Positions 1 to 10,300 of a stretch of DNA of 64,000 nucleotides are shown piece after piece. The position numbers and the translations under genes were made by a program. The notes under the pieces are model-generated. The model saw only the letters and a list, made by a program, of their open reading frames with translations. It was not told the DNA's origin and made no database searches. The stretch's first letter is position 1. Each line of letters begins with the position of its first letter. The DNA comes from Labyrinthula sp. Ha (lineage: Eukaryota; Sar; Bigyra; Labyrinthulida; Labyrinthulaceae), in NCBI GenBank assembly GCA_015227615.1, contig JAALGZ010000004.1, positions 1,116,001 to 1,180,000 of the forward strand, in the 5' to 3' direction.

Positions 1-146
1 CAGCTGCAAGCCAAACAGCTTTGAAATTACTTTTTTTGTGTGTTTCTTGCTGAGTTGTGATGTTCTGGAGTAGCGTTTCCTTTTCCGCATCTTGTTCTTC
101 CGGGGTTGTCTTTGTTTTCATTATTGACCGTTAGAATCTGTTTCAT
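1..146 (-). CDS. 5' part of an unidentified gene running off the left edge
   Basis: The reading frame starts at an ATG at 146-144 on the minus strand. The first exon covers 146-31 and encodes 38 residues plus two bases; a 27-nt GT...CAG intron follows at 30-4, and three bases of the next exon (3-1) remain. The product begins MKQILTVNNENKDN and is hydrophilic, rich in Asn, Lys and Arg; I recognise no family. The start was chosen because TGCCACGTCA, the element seen before three other genes here, lies only 3 nt upstream, and because it is the only ATG in this open frame. Without the intron the frame stops at once (AAG TAA). The gene body lies outside the window, so identity cannot be judged. 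An additional exon upstream is possible. Confidence 0.55.
4..30 (-). other. 27-nt spliceosomal intron of the left-edge gene
   Basis: Starts GTAATT and ends TTGCAG on the minus strand. It is phase 2. Retention gives an immediate in-frame TAA. Size and borders match the other six mini-introns of the window, but the downstream exon is only three bases long here, so this one rests on pattern alone. Confidence 0.55.
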
Positions 147-149
147 TAA

Positions 150-159
150 TGACGTGGCA
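150..159 (-). promoter_or_regulatory. TGCCACGTCA element, 3 nt before ATG
   Basis: Reads TGCCACGTCA followed by TTA and the ATG of the edge gene. It matches the ACGT-core bZIP site class (identical in core to the TGACGTGG unfolded-protein-response element). The same element in the same orientation lies before METTL16, crooked-neck and the MBOAT gene. Confidence 0.55.
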
Positions 160-707
160 GAATGATTATTTTCAACGGATGTTTTCACAAAACTGATTGG
201 ATTAAATGTCAATACTAATTCACAAAAAACAGTTCTAGAGAAACAAATGCAATATTCTTGATATTTTGTCTGACCCAATGTGGTATGTTTAATATTTAGA
301 TGAGATTTACAATTGTTTTCTAGCGGATTGGCTTACCTAGTGCTATTCTAACCCTTTTGGTAGTTGCAACTATGCATCGGAATTGATTTGAATTAGCAAT
401 AATTGTTTAATAATTGTTTTCATTCTGAATATCAATAAAAGAATTGAATTTTAGATTTTTATTAAGTTTTTATGATTTTATTTTGATTTTCAGTTGATCA
501 TCAAAACAAAAATGGGCTATGCGATCCTACTTTAAATTACTGGAAACTTCTTTCATATTTTTTGCACCGTTTTAAAACCTTTAATAACTCGTCATCTGAG
601 ATGGAAATAGTCCGGTAATAGATTTTGGTTTGGCAATGTGGCTATTTTTTTGAAACTTTGGTTAAGGTGCATAAATGAAAAAGTATTTTTTGGCTATTTG
701 GCCCAAC

Positions 708-718
708 GGCATGTGGCC
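708..718 (+). promoter_or_regulatory. GGCATGTGGCC E-box-like site
   Basis: GGCATGTGGCC followed by CAATTCGTTA resembles the sites at 45111 (GGCCATGTGGCCCATCGTTA) and 52272. It lies 44 nt before the ATG of the small ORF at 763, against 48 nt for the 52332 gene. Confidence 0.3.
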
Positions 719-762
719 CAATTCGTTATTAATAACTAATTGATCATCAATAATTAATAAAA

Positions 763-930
763 ATGGTCGGGGAAATATCTGAGTTAACAAATAATAAACA
801 TATGGTCAATATTCTTGTTGATAAATTATCAATAACTCAAATCTGGTCCCTAGTTGCAACATCTAAGCAAGAGTCGAAAAAGTTTAAAAACGCGAACATA
901 GCTGTGGAAGCATATGATTTTATGCATTGA
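763..930 (+). CDS. Possible small protein, 55 aa
   Basis: An ATG-initiated frame of 55 codons begins MVGEISELTNNKHM and ends FMH-TGA. Its middle (LSITQIWSLVATSKQ) has the look of an F-box helix pair, but this is too short to assign. The support is its position behind a GGCATGTGGCC site like those upstream of kinase 1 and the tail-anchored protein. It could equally be the first exon of a longer gene or a chance ORF. Confidence 0.25.
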   Translation: MVGEISELTNNKHMVNILVDKLSITQIWSLVATSKQESKKFKNANIAVEAYDFMH

Positions 931-2938
931 AAACAATAAAGTGGCTCAATTTAACCTGAGCCTTCGCAGCAGTCTATAGCTAGTTGCTTAGTTCTTAGAG
1001 CAGTACTGCGTTAATACCATTGAACGTCTTCTGCGTGGGTAGAAATGAAGCATAAATACAGTGCTTAAACATAGACACAATGGCTCCATTTGTTCTAAAT
1101 GGTAAAGTATGGGCAAGTTACTAACTTGAGAGTTCTATTCAGACAATCTGAATTCTCATGGACATTCTTCGGTCTTGGATACACAAAGCGGCCCACTTTT
1201 GGTATTAGCTTAGTTGTTGAAACTAATGAACGATGTTTCAATAAATGTATACTTATTGGAAACCGAAGCAGAAGTGAATCACAATACAATAAATAAAATA
1301 ACAAATTTCTCGAGTTTCAAGTAAATTAGACGAAATAACAAGATATCTGCTCCCAATGGTACCCAGTACCGTCGAACTACTCTCTCTTCCTTACTGATGA
1401 CTCTCAAGCCAAAGCTAAGCATCTTACCTGGAAGTTCTTTCTATCATACTTGTTTTTTTTTGGTCCTCGGTGAAAGTTAGAGAAGTTGCTTCATGTCGAT
1501 AGAATCGATAATAATCAGGTACTAGTTAATCTCAAACCTGCAAATGTGTGATAATTAACTTGGACACAAGTTCTAACAATTCCATACTCTTTCATCTAGA
1601 AGTTTAATCAGTGTCTTGCATCTAAATAAATTCCTAATTTAATAAACCCGAAGATAATGCTTAGCAGCTTCTAGTAAATTAAGCTCCCTTAGAGCACTGT
1701 GTTTTACATAAGAGCAAAAATATTTTACCACAGTTTTTATAAGTAAAAAATAATGATTTCAGTAACAAAGAACTGTGAAATATATAATTTGATAATGCCT
1801 TGAATGAAGTCAGTAGTGCCTAATTAAGAGGTACAATTCCCTCCCCAGTTTTCAGAACAATGCAGAGGCTGATTACCTATTGTTAAAAGTCATGAGTAAG
1901 ATTTTTCGTTCCAATCAAGAGAAAAGGATTTACCAGATCTTTTGCATCAATACTGCCACACAAAATTTCGTGGTGCAAGAAACCACCACAATGGCTGGTG
2001 CTATATGAAGACAATTGAGGTATGTTTTAAACTATGAACAAGAGATGGAGGAATGCACATTCTTCAAATTGGTCTAAATCCCATTTAAAGCGGCTTTTGC
2101 TTTTTATGCCCAGAATGGGGTATTCTGGCCTGTTAAATACGTGAATCTTATGTAAAGTCATCATTTCCTTGTTTTTGCCTTTTTATTCTTTCAAACTTTT
2201 GTTACGATGGACCAGTTCTCCATCTGGATTGAAAGATAGAAAATAAGTTTATTTCCTTTGTCGAATAATTGTTCTTAACCAGCTCTTGGTCGTAAAATTA
2301 GCCGCTCACCCTTGCTAATGACCAGGAAGCTTATATTCAACTTATTTGCCTCCAACCTACTGTAGTTTGTAAAATACTCAATAGTACAGAGCCAAACGCT
2401 GGAAAGGATAAGTGAGTCAAGAGATCAAAACACAAACAAAAGTTCCTAGTTAACCTTATATCAACTACTCTAGCGGGTCAAGTAAAAGCACAGAAATTAG
2501 AATAATTAAAGGTACAATCCAAACCCCAACTATATCTTAATTGTTTGCGCTATAACACATCAAACACTTTCAAGAGGCAAGAAATAATAAACACGTTTAA
2601 TTCGAGAAAACATCTCAAGTAATAGTTCCACTTATTTGAAGTAGCACTCTTTTTTTTTGCCTTTGTTGGTGCCACTCCTAGTCACATCAAATAATCTAGG
2701 AAATAAGAATCATATGATACTGGTGCTGGATGTTCTGTGCGAGGAGTGGTAGTTGAACAACTTAATATACTTGCATAAGAGCAAAAGACCCGACATTTCT
2801 CTGTCGTTGTACCTCCAATGCATTCTAGGACTTTAAGACTCACTAAAAGCATCACTTTGCTGAAAGAAAACAAATCAGACCTAAACAAGCACTTTAGTCT
2901 CAGGGAAATCTTCTGGTATAATTATGTTCTCGCTTTAC

Positions 2939-4095
2939 TTATTCCTTCAGCCTTCTTCTCCGCTTCCAATATCGGTTTTCTCTTTCTATACTTGCCTTAA
3001 ATCTCTGTAAGAACTCATTGTATCTTTTTCTGCAGGCAGAAAATTCGCATAAAAGACAGCAAATAAGTGAATTTACATCATATACAAACTGCACCGCAAA
3101 TATTACCCGTGAATTTTCTAGACTTAAGAACACGTCTGGTTCAGCTGAATAAAGTTTTTCAGTGCCCAAAAATTCAGCAGTTCTCTTTCTTATTGTGTCT
3201 TCTGCTAGTTCAAACTGAAAAATAGTTCGATTACTCAACATCTTTAACCTTTCAAATCGTTTCCTAAACTTCCCTGGTAGAGAAACAAATGGAGAACATT
3301 GAAAAGACCAGAAAACAACCCATCTAAAAGTTCTTCCCTGCCTCAGTACTTCAACATGGACGAAGCTTATATCACTGTTTTCCTCTAGTGCTTGGAGGAT
3401 TACATAGCAGTTTTTCTTTAACCCAAGCATGCAACTGAAGAAAATAAAGCGTTTAGAAACATCCTTACCTTGGGAAATAAGTGCTTTAATAAACTCAATT
3501 TCACCACCCCTACAAACAGTTTCATGGGAGGAGCCTTGAAAATTATCACTTAGTCGAGAGTTCTTTGCTTCTGTTTCTGAAGCAAAAAAAGGTGGATTAC
3601 AGACTAGCACAAATTCATCTTTTTCCTTATTTGATTTAATAGCAAAGAATAAATCCTTCTCACTTGAATACAAATCTAGGTTCAGGTTATTTTTCTCTGC
3701 TAGTTTCTTTGCGTTGTTTAGAGAAGCCGCAGAAATGTCTGTTCCTGTGAATTGTGCACCTGGGAAAACCTTATGTCCAAGGAGAGGGAATATACAATTT
3801 GCACCAATACCAATATCTAAAAATCTAATGTTTAATTTTTTTGAATAAGTAAAGCAGTAAAGCAGATCTTGCACGGTTAGCAGGTAGTTTAAGCTTCTTG
3901 TAATAGATGGTACTAAATAGCTTTTTTGTTCTGGAAGTTCAAAGAAAAGGTTGAAGTCATCTTGGAGGAGTTTCACAGTATTCTTCAAGATGTCTTTAGA
4001 GGAAAAAACTGGTTTCTATGCTATAAAATGGATGCATATTTTACATGAAGGAAATACTTATTCCTTGGATGAAGAAGATATTTTCGTTTTTCCAT
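2939..4095 (-). CDS. METTL16: METTL16-type RNA N6-adenosine methyltransferase
   Basis: Enzymes of this family methylate adenosine N6 in U6 snRNA and a few structured mRNAs, using S-adenosylmethionine, in the nucleus. The 375-aa model has exon 1 at 4095-4045 (17 codons, including the family-like HPRNKY), a 29-nt intron, then exon 2 at 4015-2939. The SAM-binding loop LDIGIGANCIFPLLG (about residues 83-97) and the catalytic NPPFF (157-161) are present, followed by GGEIEFIKALI, SCMLGLKK and QGRTFRWVVFWSF, all in the usual METTL16 order. The segment between HPRNKY and the methyltransferase core is shorter than in human or plant proteins, so the exon 1 junction is less sure than the core. The C-terminal region is short and basic (ends KRRRRLKE). 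The gene is tandem to the WD-repeat gene, whose stop lies 91 bp upstream of this ATG; two ACGT elements lie in that gap. Confidence 0.88.
4016..4044 (-). other. 29-nt intron of METTL16
   Basis: Starts GTAAAA and ends CATAG, phase 0. Read through, the frame meets TAG inside the intron. Splicing joins the HPRNKY exon to the open frame of the methyltransferase core. An alternative acceptor five bases earlier (TATAG) would put exon 2 out of frame. Confidence 0.6.
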
Positions 4096-4104
4096 TAGAC
4101 ATAG

Positions 4105-4114
4105 TGACGTGGCA
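4105..4114 (-). promoter_or_regulatory. TGCCACGTCA element before METTL16
   Basis: Perfect TGCCACGTCA, 9 nt before the chosen METTL16 ATG and in the same orientation. A second partial copy, TCCACGTCA followed by TTAATA, lies at 4132-4140, 36 nt before the ATG. Both fall in the 91-bp gap between the WD-repeat gene and METTL16. Confidence 0.55.
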
Positions 4115-4186
4115 GAAAGAAGTGGTATTAATGACGTGGATTAATGAAGAATTAGACACTATTGTTTTCTTGTACACTAAATAGGT

Positions 4187-6079
4187 TTACTCTGTCTCAG
4201 TTCCTATTTTCTGAAAAGGAAGAAGAATGCTAACTAAGTGAGAAATATCACGCTTAATACTCCTTGGTAGACAGTCTGTAATATTGTGTCTGAGCAACTT
4301 TTCCAACTTTAATTTTATTTCACAGAAATGATCCTTTGCGCTGAAACTTCTTCTAATCCTCTCTTCTCTAGCTATGTCAACTGTCCTTGAAGATGTTGAA
4401 AGCTTTAAAGTGCTTTCAATTATTTTAGAGAAGCTTTTCACGAAACATGTTGTTGTCTTAACTAGCAGCTCCAAGCACATCTCGTCAAGGTTCTCGATGT
4501 TCTCTAAATAAGTGCTGTAGAAAGGAAGAATCATGCTGCAGCTTTGCAAATCTAGCAATTGACTACCAAATTTTACCCTCAACAATAGTGAAAATAGAAG
4601 TTTCATTTTCAGATTAACTTCGAAATTTGGGTGCAAACAAGCTTTAAGCAGTGTCTTTAGAATACGAACCGAACATGCAGACGCGTTGTCATCAAGTCGA
4701 TTCAGTATCTCCTTCATGTATTCTTTTTCTGCTTTTTGTGTAAAATCTTGGTGACTTTTCACAATATTATGGATAAGTATTTTTAGATCTGTTGTGCTGT
4801 TAACATGCCGTTGCTTCGGAAGAGGTTTGATGGAATTCTTTTTCTTATCAACTTGAAAGTTCTGTTTGTTTATCATTAGATTCTCTTTCTGAGGCGATGT
4901 ACTACTTTCATCATCTATGTAACTTAACTTCAATAAATTATTTTCTTCCAAATCACTCTGATTGTTTGATGAGACGAAAGAACATGCTATATCTGTTATG
5001 CTCTCAATTGAACTCTCAGCATTCGTAAAATTGGTAGAGTATTCACTACTTTGTCTTGTTTGAATGGTAGAGTTTTCACTAACTGAATTTGCTATATTTT
5101 TCTTGTCTTCGTCGTCTTGAATGTTAAAATCAAGAACTTTTATGAAGTTTATCCCATTTTCTTCCGCAAGAACTACTTCCGTTGAGCTTGTAATAAACCA
5201 AAATAGCCACTTACTTGTCTCACCTTTTTCAAGATGTTTGTGCCTTATATATTCATTTAACGCTGTATCATAGAAACCAACAGTGCCAGAAGTTAAGAAA
5301 CAATATATCTTCTCAGTGCAAGATGTAGATTGTACCTGAATTATAGCATCATCTAAACTCAAAACTTCTGTTTCGTAGGTAACACCGTCATCCAGTAGGA
5401 AAACTTTCAGTTTCCCACACTTACTAAACACATACATCTTCTTGAGCTTTGGATGAAAGCATAAATGAAGCAAGAATGTACTGTTAGTTTGAATATGAAA
5501 AACTTCTATAAAATTTTCTAAATCTATGAGTGTTATAGACCCACTTTCTGATATTGCACCAAGGAGTGAGCCATCAGGGCTGAAATTTAAATTTGAGCAG
5601 CAACTCAATGATACACCAAACTTCAGCGGCAGTGCAGGTTGACAAGAATCAAGACTAAGGAAGAATAACACGTTGTTTCTTATCAGCACTACACTTGTTT
5701 CTAGAGGATGTACACATAAGTTTGTTTCGATTGTTTTGACCAAGCACTGTGTTTCCAGATCCAAAACTCTCTCTAATTTAAGTTCGTGGAAGGAGTATAC
5801 GGATAGGTGAGTGGGTGTTGAAAGCAACACAATCTCCTTCCCTAAAACTATTTTCAAAGAGGCATAAGTATTTGTTTGTGTATTTTTTACAAAACCCCTT
5901 GTCTTTGCAAAGTTATTCACTCTTGTAGTATCTCCTTCCAAAACACATATATGTAGGTCGGAGCTGTTTGAACCTTGTTTACGAACTAGGAATATAATTA
6001 TCAAGGTATTTTCCTTTCCCTCTGCTATATCAGCTGCACATATTCGTCTTCCTTTCCTTATTCTGAAAAGCTCTTTCAT
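4187..6079 (-). CDS. WD-repeat protein, possibly a nucleolar UTP/WDR43-type factor
   Basis: From the ATG at 6079 the product has 630 residues; an in-frame ATG at 6127 would add 16 (MFIRFSKRLAYLSKIL). The first half reads as a beta-propeller: repeated strands such as STPTHLSVYSFHELKLERVLD and GSLLGAISESGSITLIDLEN. A polar Ser/Asn-rich linker follows, then a helical C-terminal third (LKILIHNIVKSHQDF..., SVRILKTLLKACLHP, SGTVGF earlier), whose pattern recalls the Utp12 domain of small-subunit processome proteins (Utp5/WDR43, Utp4, Utp12). I assign only WD-repeat protein with confidence; the ribosome-biogenesis role is inference. The 6079 start is preferred because 6127 would overlap the start codon of the divergent lectin gene. 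Confidence 0.7.
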   Translation of the reverse strand: MKELFRIRKGRRICAADIAEGKENTLIIIFLVRKQGSNSSDLHICVLEGDTTRVNNFAKTRGFVKNTQTNTYASLKIVLGKEIVLLSTPTHLSVYSFHELKLERVLDLETQCLVKTIETNLCVHPLETSVVLIRNNVLFFLSLDSCQPALPLKFGVSLSCCSNLNFSPDGSLLGAISESGSITLIDLENFIEVFHIQTNSTFLLHLCFHPKLKKMYVFSKCGKLKVFLLDDGVTYETEVLSLDDAIIQVQSTSCTEKIYCFLTSGTVGFYDTALNEYIRHKHLEKGETSKWLFWFITSSTEVVLAEENGINFIKVLDFNIQDDEDKKNIANSVSENSTIQTRQSSEYSTNFTNAESSIESITDIACSFVSSNNQSDLEENNLLKLSYIDDESSTSPQKENLMINKQNFQVDKKKNSIKPLPKQRHVNSTTDLKILIHNIVKSHQDFTQKAEKEYMKEILNRLDDNASACSVRILKTLLKACLHPNFEVNLKMKLLFSLLLRVKFGSQLLDLQSCSMILPFYSTYLENIENLDEMCLELLVKTTTCFVKSFSKIIESTLKLSTSSRTVDIAREERIRRSFSAKDHFCEIKLKLEKLLRHNITDCLPRSIKRDISHLVSILLPFQKIGTETE

Positions 6080-6119
6080 TAATATTTTGCTCAAATATGC
6101 TAGCCGTTTGGAGAAACGA

Positions 6120-7355
6120 ATGAACATTTATTTGTTTAAACTTTGTTTCTTGACGACAACTGTTCTTGGAAAAAGAGTCTTCAACTACAAAGACTTCAAT
6201 ACAACTGAAGTAATTGCGATATATGGGGATACCTATTTCACTTCTTGCACAGAAGATGCCATTGAAGATGGTCATCCAGCAAAGGTCTACTCTGACAGTT
6301 TTGATAAACGAGAAGAGAGCGAGCTCTACGTGACTCATGCAGAAACTGAAGAGCTGCAGAGAATATCTTTAACAACCTCACTTGCACAAAGCTTGGACAT
6401 AAAAACAGAAATAGAAAGTATTGAAAGCATGGACAATCCTTTGCGAACAAAACTGTCGCAAACATCCTACAAGAAGGGTGAGTGGCTTGATAAGAGCTCT
6501 AAACCTTATAAACCAGAGCAAGCAGATACATGGACAACAGAGAAATGTTCTGTGAGAGCAAGGCTAACGAAATCCAAGAGAAACCAACTGGGTAGCATCA
6601 CATATACGTTGCCAATTGACCTGCTTCAAGGTTTTCGCGCCTCATTTGAGTTTCAGATAACGAACCCCTCAGTAACATGTTCCAGCTATAGAAATCCGAG
6701 ATCTGAACAGTTTCAAAGCAAACACTATAAAACAAGTTACAACGAAAAGAATACAAAGTGCAGACTGGATGGAGCTGATGGTTTTGTTTTCTGGGTTTCA
6801 AACAGTCCAACGCCAAACATTTCAGGGCACTTTAATTTCAACCAGAATGGGGATCCTTTCAAGGGTAAAAGTTTCCTCTCATGAATCTTAGGAAACAATA
6901 CCGTATTCTGGAAGTTTGACCATCATTATAATCCTGAACTTGGGGATGTATATATGGAAAATATTGAGCTATTCTTGAATAATGTTTCGGAGCTGACTGC
7001 ACTTACGGAGCCACGAGAAGGACATCTTAGTGATGGAAAAATTCACAAAGTTTGGATTGAGTATACGCTAACAATGAAAAAAATAGTCGAGAGTTACGAC
7101 CTTGCCAAAACGGTTTCAAGTACTTCAGAAGAACTTGCCAAAGCGTTAGCGGTGGGAACCCAAACAGAACCAAGTGGTTCTTTCGCAGTTTACTTAGATC
7201 GAGATAAAGTTACAAATGACAGAATGCCAATTTCAACAGCAATAATTGCTATGGATAACATTTTTCAAACCAACGAGCTCTATGTAGGAATATCAGCAAT
7301 AACAGGAGCAAAGTGGGCACAACATGATATTCTTTCATTTTCTCTCTCTACATAG
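6120..7355 (+). CDS. L-type (ERGIC-53/VIP36-like) lectin
   Basis: L-type lectins bind high-mannose glycans and carry glycoproteins between ER and Golgi. The 402-aa product has a signal peptide (MNIYLFKLCFLTTTVLG), a long polar stretch to about residue 150, then the jelly-roll carbohydrate domain: RASFEFQI, GADGFVFWVSN, GDPFKG, then after the intron GDVYMENIELFLNN, GKIHKVWIEYT, GSFAVYLD, ELYVGISAITGAKWAQHDILSFSL. The last matches the conserved domain end (GISA.TG....H.ILS). A 27-nt intron at 6865-6891 splits the domain. Unlike ERGIC-53 the protein ends right after the lectin fold, with no membrane anchor or KKxx tail, so it may be soluble. The start codon is only 40 bp from that of the divergent WD-repeat gene; the 3' end faces MED14 with 32 bp between stops. 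Confidence 0.8.
6865..6891 (+). other. 27-nt intron in the lectin gene
   Basis: Starts GTAAAA and ends CTTAG, phase 1. Its length is a multiple of three but it carries an in-frame TGA, which splits the open frame in two. Removal gives the uninterrupted sequence GDPFKGNNTVFWKF, in line with the lectin fold. Confidence 0.85.
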
Positions 7356-7368
7356 TTACTATGTAGAG
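7346..7368. repeat. Perfect 10-bp hairpin between convergent genes
   Basis: CTCTACATAG, loop TTA, CTATGTAGAG. The lectin stop codon TAG (7353-7355) is part of the left arm, and MED14 ends 20 bp further on the opposite strand. It is symmetric, so it could serve 3'-end formation or transcript separation for both genes; that role is inference. Confidence 0.5.
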
Positions 7369-7387
7369 GAATGGAAATCTGATCATG

Positions 7388-10300
7388 TCAAGGAAGACGT
7401 GCACCTAAGCTACGAAATCCAGCACAGACTTCTACCAAGGCTTCGGATACTTTGTTCACATTTATTTTCAACCTTTCATCAGTCCTTCTAATAGTTTTTC
7501 CTCTTGACTCTGATCCCTTCTCCCCATTCATACCTTTCGATGAAGTTGCTAAAGGTTGAAGCCTTGGAACTAAGTCATCCCAGATCTTTGGCGTGCCACT
7601 TAAACTGAAGTAAACCCCCTGGTCCTGTTTCAAGATCCCTATTCGAACAGATATTTTAGGATTTGAGAGTAGAAATACCCGCACAGCATCAACAGAGTAA
7701 AATGTCCAAGAAAAAAAAGTTCCTGCACAATGTTTGCTAACTTCTTTCTTAGGCTTGTCCACCACCCGAAGTTGTTTTCCCCTTTTAGCACCTACCATCT
7801 TGCTTTGCGAAGTTATGCCATTCTCTCCAAACTTCTTTGCGATAAGCTGAAGGGCAAGAATGTTATCAACGAAAATAAGGTGCGCCAATAATATAAGGAG
7901 GGTACCAAAATTTGAGCATAAGTGTTTTACATCGCCCGGGGAATAGGATGCGCCGTTGCAAATAAAAAGGAAAGGATGCAAGTTTCGAGCCTGCACAAAG
8001 GATTGTCGTAAAAACCGAATAAGAACTGGTCGAATTTGACAGGCCTCAGAGAGTTTCCAAAGGCAGTCTTCAGAAAAAACGTCTAGCAAAAATTCAAATT
8101 GCTTGTCCGAAACTGTAAGCATCAACGAAAATTCGCCATCATCATTCTGCGTAATTATGTTCTTACCTAGATGTTGCAGGTATGAAATAATGAAAATGTT
8201 CTGATAGGCCATCTCTAAACGTTTAGTACCCAAAGATTGAAACACCGACAGAGCACTGGTCAAAGTTAATTCGACTCTTTCGTTTTCATTAACTTGGTTA
8301 ATAGCCTTTATAACTTGAACCCCAGGTGTGAACACACCTCCTGATGGTGTATCCCCGCCCAAATTGAGTGAGTCAAACAAGGTTGCTGTCCCCGAGGGGG
8401 TACCCATAATTGTTGTTTGATTTAAATTTACTCCAGGAGAAGTTGGAAACATAAATTCTTCCTCAATTAAAAAAGTGAACTTGTAATCGCTGTGCAACTT
8501 CGACAGCTGCCTTAGACGAAATACTTCGTTCTTGCAAACATTTCTCTCTGGAAAAGTTTCTAGTTCTTTCAAGAAGGTGAAGTTAAAACCATCTATTTCA
8601 AAGAAAAAATTCAACACAACGGCATCAGAATGGGATGGATAAAGAGTGATCAGATATTTCTGTTTAATGTGAAGAAACTGAAGTTTCAATATTTTAACCT
8701 CCTGAGTTCGCTCCGACTCACAAGATAAGTGTTGGAAAAGCGTAGTGGAAACAAAATTTTCGATCTTTTGAAAGCGAAAGTTCAGAACTTGGTGAAGAGC
8801 GCGGTTCACAGCATCCTTAAAATTTTCCGCCAAGTAATTGACATTATTCAAAGATTCTACCCATGATAGTTGAGTAGATATTTCAGCCCCCCGAATCTCC
8901 TCCCCAGCTGGATTAATTGTAAGCACTTCAAAATTATCAGTCAATGGCAATCTAGAGGATGTCGTTCTTCGATTAAATTGAAAACGTAATTTATACTTTC
9001 CTTTTATTATAGTTGCTTTATCCTCTAACTGATGTTTAGAGGCTTCTAACCAGTTAGAGAAATTTTCGAGATAATACTCCATCTTCAGGCGTTGCAGATC
9101 AGACAGAAACGCATTAATTTTTCGGATAAACTGAACCCTGCCTGTCTCTAATAGCTTCTCATAATTCAGATTTGTTTCGGCTCTGTTGACATTACCCGAG
9201 ACTAACATTTTGTCGCTAATGAGTTCATAAAAACCAGTAAACGTATTCACGCGCAACATTACAAAAAAGTGCGCACCAATTCTAATTTTAATACACCCTA
9301 ATTCTTCGCAAAAAATAAAAATTTCTTTGAAAAAAATACTACCATCATCTTGAGCTGTTTGTATTATCATACTTTTTAATTGAAGATAGAAACTTTTTAG
9401 TTTTTCCAAGGATTTCCGCGTTAACTCTGAAAAAACAGTATTTGCTCTCTTAGTGTGTTCTGCATCCTGACCATCAACAGAAATATACAATCCCTGGCCG
9501 TCGTTCACCTTAGGCCAGATCTTAATTTTAAGGGAACTATTTTCGCCCCAAGATACATTAAACAGATCCTTTACTTGAAGATCCGAAATAATCTTCAATT
9601 CTTCATACAGCACTCCCAATTGCAAATCAGAAAAGAAAGTAAAACAGGCTTCAACACAAATTTTGAGTCTGTCAGGATTTTTAGTCTTGGGATTCGCGAC
9701 AATTATTTGAAGTATTCTAAAAAGGTATTGTTTCTGTTTCACTGAGAACAAGTTCATGTAATTACTCTTTGGCTCTAATAAAACTTCAATATCAACAATC
9801 AACCAACTAAATTTATCCTTAGATCCATATAAAGATAATGTCAAAGAAAACCATTTTTCAACTGTGAGTACTAAAAACTCTTCCTTAATACTAAATTTTA
9901 CTCCTTTATCTTTGAAATATTCAAAAAACTCTCTTGACTCTAACAAAATACTTTGAATAATATTTTTTTGCATACTTTCTGTTTCTTCCTTTGGCAACAG
10001 TTGTAAATTACGTTTCGACCTAATGGCATTTCTAACAGCACACAAGTTTGTCACACTATTTGGTAAAGATGAATCTTCACCATTAAGCAAGACTTTACGA
10101 GCAGTTTGTACTGCGTATGATGGTGCACGTTTTGCCCCAAGAGCAATAGCTGTAAGCTTCATAAATCGTCCACCCGCAAAAATAAGATTTTGAAAATGAC
10201 GTGCTATAGAAAACTCTTCAGAAAGTGGTTGGAACAAAGCTTTAAAAATTTTTTCCTGCGGATACGCTTCATGCATATTTTTTTTCATATAAAGAACACC

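Larger units (their letters stand above)
280..2680. other. Non-coding stretch, about 2.4 kb
   Basis: AT-rich DNA without a recognisable gene apart from a possible 55-residue ORF at 763-930. A both-strand open stretch near 1095-1304 has no recognisable product and is probably chance. A minus-strand open frame at 2682-2888, just downstream of METTL16, has no ATG at its start and no recognisable domain; it may belong to the 3' flank of METTL16. Confidence 0.5.

Noticed and set aside
1095-1304. Open frames on both strands
   Set aside because: Mutually overlapping, no promoter, no recognisable product.
6865-6891. In-frame TGA in the lectin gene as stop-codon reassignment or a pseudogene mark
   Set aside because: TGA ends other intact genes here (for example MED14's neighbours, kinase 1), and a clean 27-nt GT...AG intron explains the break.
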